Shown in pieces: positions 41,039 to 42,270 of a stretch of DNA of 42,270 nt. Below the pieces are notes generated by a model that was given only the letters and a program-made list of their open reading frames with translations, made no database searches and was not told where the DNA came from. This DNA comes from Pedobacter borealis DSM 19626 (lineage in GTDB: Bacteria; Bacteroidota; Bacteroidia; Sphingobacteriales; Sphingobacteriaceae). How positions within the stretch are numbered: position 1 is the first letter of the stretch; the number at the start of each line of letters is the position of its first letter. The stretch lies in NCBI RefSeq assembly GCF_000708285.2, contig NZ_JAUG01000038.1, forward strand, positions 1 to 42,270. The letters are read 5' to 3'. The position numbers and the translations under genes are program-made.

Positions 41039-42270
41039 TTATCGCTTCCTGATAATAGTTATAAAACCTTTTATCGGGACATCTCCGGTGCCCAAGTCGA
41101 TTACATAGTAATAGGTATCCTCGGCCAATGGCGATCCCTGGAACGTTCCGCTCCAATCGTTGGCATATCCATGTTTGGTATATATCACACGCCCCGCCTT
41201 GTCGTATACGGTTACGGTATTATTCGGGTATGATTGTATATCCTTCACTACCCAGGTGTCGTTCTTGCCATCTCCATTGGGAGACAGAATGTTGTTTGGC
41301 TTAATCGCCAAGGGTGCTGTTGCCCTGTGCACAGTAAGGGTATAGGTAAGCTTAGCTACACCATCTTGCGCTGTGGTAAACACGGTAATAATATTATCAC
41401 CCACCAACAGGTTGATCAAACCACTCTGGGTGGCATTTGTGGCCGATTGCCCGTTGATCAGGAAGGTTGCTGTTGGATCGGCCAATGTTGGTGTTATAGC
41501 AAATTGATCCACGGTGTTGTCTGCCAAAGTGGTATAAACATACGTTGCGGGATCAAATGCAGGGCTCAGCGTCCCGTTACTGGTAGTCAAATTAGCCAAA
41601 CTGGCATTGCTCGACGGTGCTCGGGTAACTGTGGTTGTATAAGTCACTGTCGTTATGTCATTCTGCGCGGCCACTACCGTAGTGATCACATTCGGGCCAA
41701 CAACCAATGGAATGCTTTGTGATGCTGAACCACTGGTTACGCTTACACCATTCATTTTTATGGTCGATAATGGGTCAGCGGTAGTAGGTGTTAACGTTAC
41801 CGAGGTAACCGAATTTGGAACCGAGGCTGTATACGCTGTGGTTGCCTGCGCGAATATCGGTGACAGTGTACCCGAACTGATGGTCAGGTTTGCCAGGTTT
41901 GCATTTAGTGAAGCGGCAACCGTTAAGGTACCGGCCACATAACTGATGCTATAATTCGGTGATGCCGCACCTGATACCGTGATCGGGTAGGTGCCAGCAG
42001 GTGATGCCAAAACCGCCGTGGTTGCCAATGTTGGCTGTGTAGTTAAGCTGGCATTCGTATCACCGTTCACAAAACCGGCATAGGTTACCGTTAATGTTGG
42101 GTTGTCGGCACCGTATACCTTGCTCGCGTCGTTCGCCGTGATGGTCAGCGCGGCCTGGGTGACCGTTAAGGTTCCTGTCGTATAGCTGATGCTGTAGTTG
42201 CTGCTCGCAGCGCCACTTGCCGTGATCGGATAGGTTCCAACCGAACTGCCCGTTACCGCCGTAGTGCCAA
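41039..42270 (-). CDS. Adhesin with MBG and cadherin-like domains and T9SS type B sorting domain (5' end outside the window)
   Basis: The gene is open to the right edge, so at least 410 residues are seen and the N-terminus is missing. From the edge come MBG-type repeats (GTYPITASGAASSNYSISY, then KVYGADNPTLTVTYAGF), about 75 residues per unit. Then two cadherin-like beta-sandwich domains of about 90 residues each (LANLTISSGTLSPIF and LANLTTSNGTLSPAF). The end is the CHU_C/gliding-motility-associated C-terminal domain (NILSPNGDGKNDTWVV to IKGFITIIRKR), the type B signal for the type IX secretion system. It is a cell-surface adhesin. Its GC content looks higher than the rest of the window. Confidence 0.87.
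   Translation of the reverse strand, partial: GTTAVTGSSVGTYPITASGAASSNYSISYTTGTLTVTQAALTITANDASKVYGADNPTLTVTYAGFVNGDTNASLTTQPTLATTAVLASPAGTYPITVSGAASPNYSISYVAGTLTVAASLNANLANLTISSGTLSPIFAQATTAYTASVPNSVTSVTLTPTTADPLSTIKMNGVSVTSGSASQSIPLVVGPNVITTVVAAQNDITTVTYTTTVTRAPSSNASLANLTTSNGTLSPAFDPATYVYTTLADNTVDQFAITPTLADPTATFLINGQSATNATQSGLINLLVGDNIITVFTTAQDGVAKLTYTLTVHRATAPLAIKPNNILSPNGDGKNDTWVVKDIQSYPNNTVTVYDKAGRVIYTKHGYANDWSGTFQGSPLAEDTYYYVIDLGTGDVPIKGFITIIRKR

Noticed and set aside
41160..41942. Plus-strand open frames opposite the adhesin
   Set aside because: They are antisense frames in a Thr/Ala/Val-rich repeat gene, where long antisense frames are expected.

Overview
The window looks like chromosomal DNA of a Bacteroidota bacterium of the Sphingobacteriaceae type, probably Pedobacter or a close relative. 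The reasons are low GC over most of its length, promoters of the TAnnTTTG (-7) class, weak or absent Shine-Dalgarno sequences before most genes, LytS/LytTR and NarL-type two-component pairs, outer-membrane beta-barrel receptors with a carboxypeptidase-regulatory-like domain, a PorP/SprF protein beside a T9SS-sorted adhesin, and many short palindromic repeats between genes. The genus is an inference. No rRNA, tRNA, CRISPR array, prophage or plasmid functions were seen.

Layout. 281-2712 (minus) is a compact signalling operon: a small Cys-tailed protein, a 7-TM protein, a NarL-type histidine kinase and its response regulator. A LuxR-type HTH solo (3006-3236) diverges from it. 3346-5315 (minus) is a small membrane protein plus an ABC-2 exporter, divergent from a LytS/LytTR pair (5579-7417). 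7576-10214 holds plsC, a RAYT-like Y1 transposase, an 800-bp array of REP-like hairpins with a 181-bp tandem unit, and a Nudix hydrolase. 10243-15213 carries two tandem paralogous outer-membrane receptors separated by a strong terminator. 15432-20456 contains housekeeping genes (D-2-hydroxyacid dehydrogenase, OsmC, M1 peptidase, greA, HIT). 20513-23376 pairs a lipoprotein carrying four Yx(F/Y/W)xxD motifs with a divergent ECF sigma factor translationally coupled to a TM/beta-barrel protein. 23403-29938 holds pirin, an ArsR-controlled old yellow enzyme, a histone-H1-like protein, a decayed HxlR/DoxX divergent pair, a CDGSH protein, a GNAT acetyltransferase and an alpha/beta hydrolase.

30568-39409 is the most coherent metabolic locus: a ROK repressor divergent from four genes, which encode two Tat-exported Gfo/Idh oxidoreductases, a 1157-residue HEAT plus double-DUF1080 protein between them, and a cytoplasmic Gfo/Idh enzyme. 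It fits oxidation of a sugar to a 3-keto form, lyase or hydrolase cleavage of the keto-glycoside, and reduction of the product. 40085-42270 is a PorP/SprF protein and the C-terminal part of an MBG/cadherin-like adhesin with a T9SS C-terminal domain, whose gene runs off the window.

Several start codons were moved inward from the longest open frame because the longest frame begins at TTG or GTG, or overlaps a neighbour or terminator. The most useful second looks are the 3-keto-sugar locus, the RAYT/REP array, the paired decay of HxlR and DoxX, genes whose -7 box lies four bases before the ATG (possible leaderless mRNAs), and operator-like palindromes placed inside promoter spacers.
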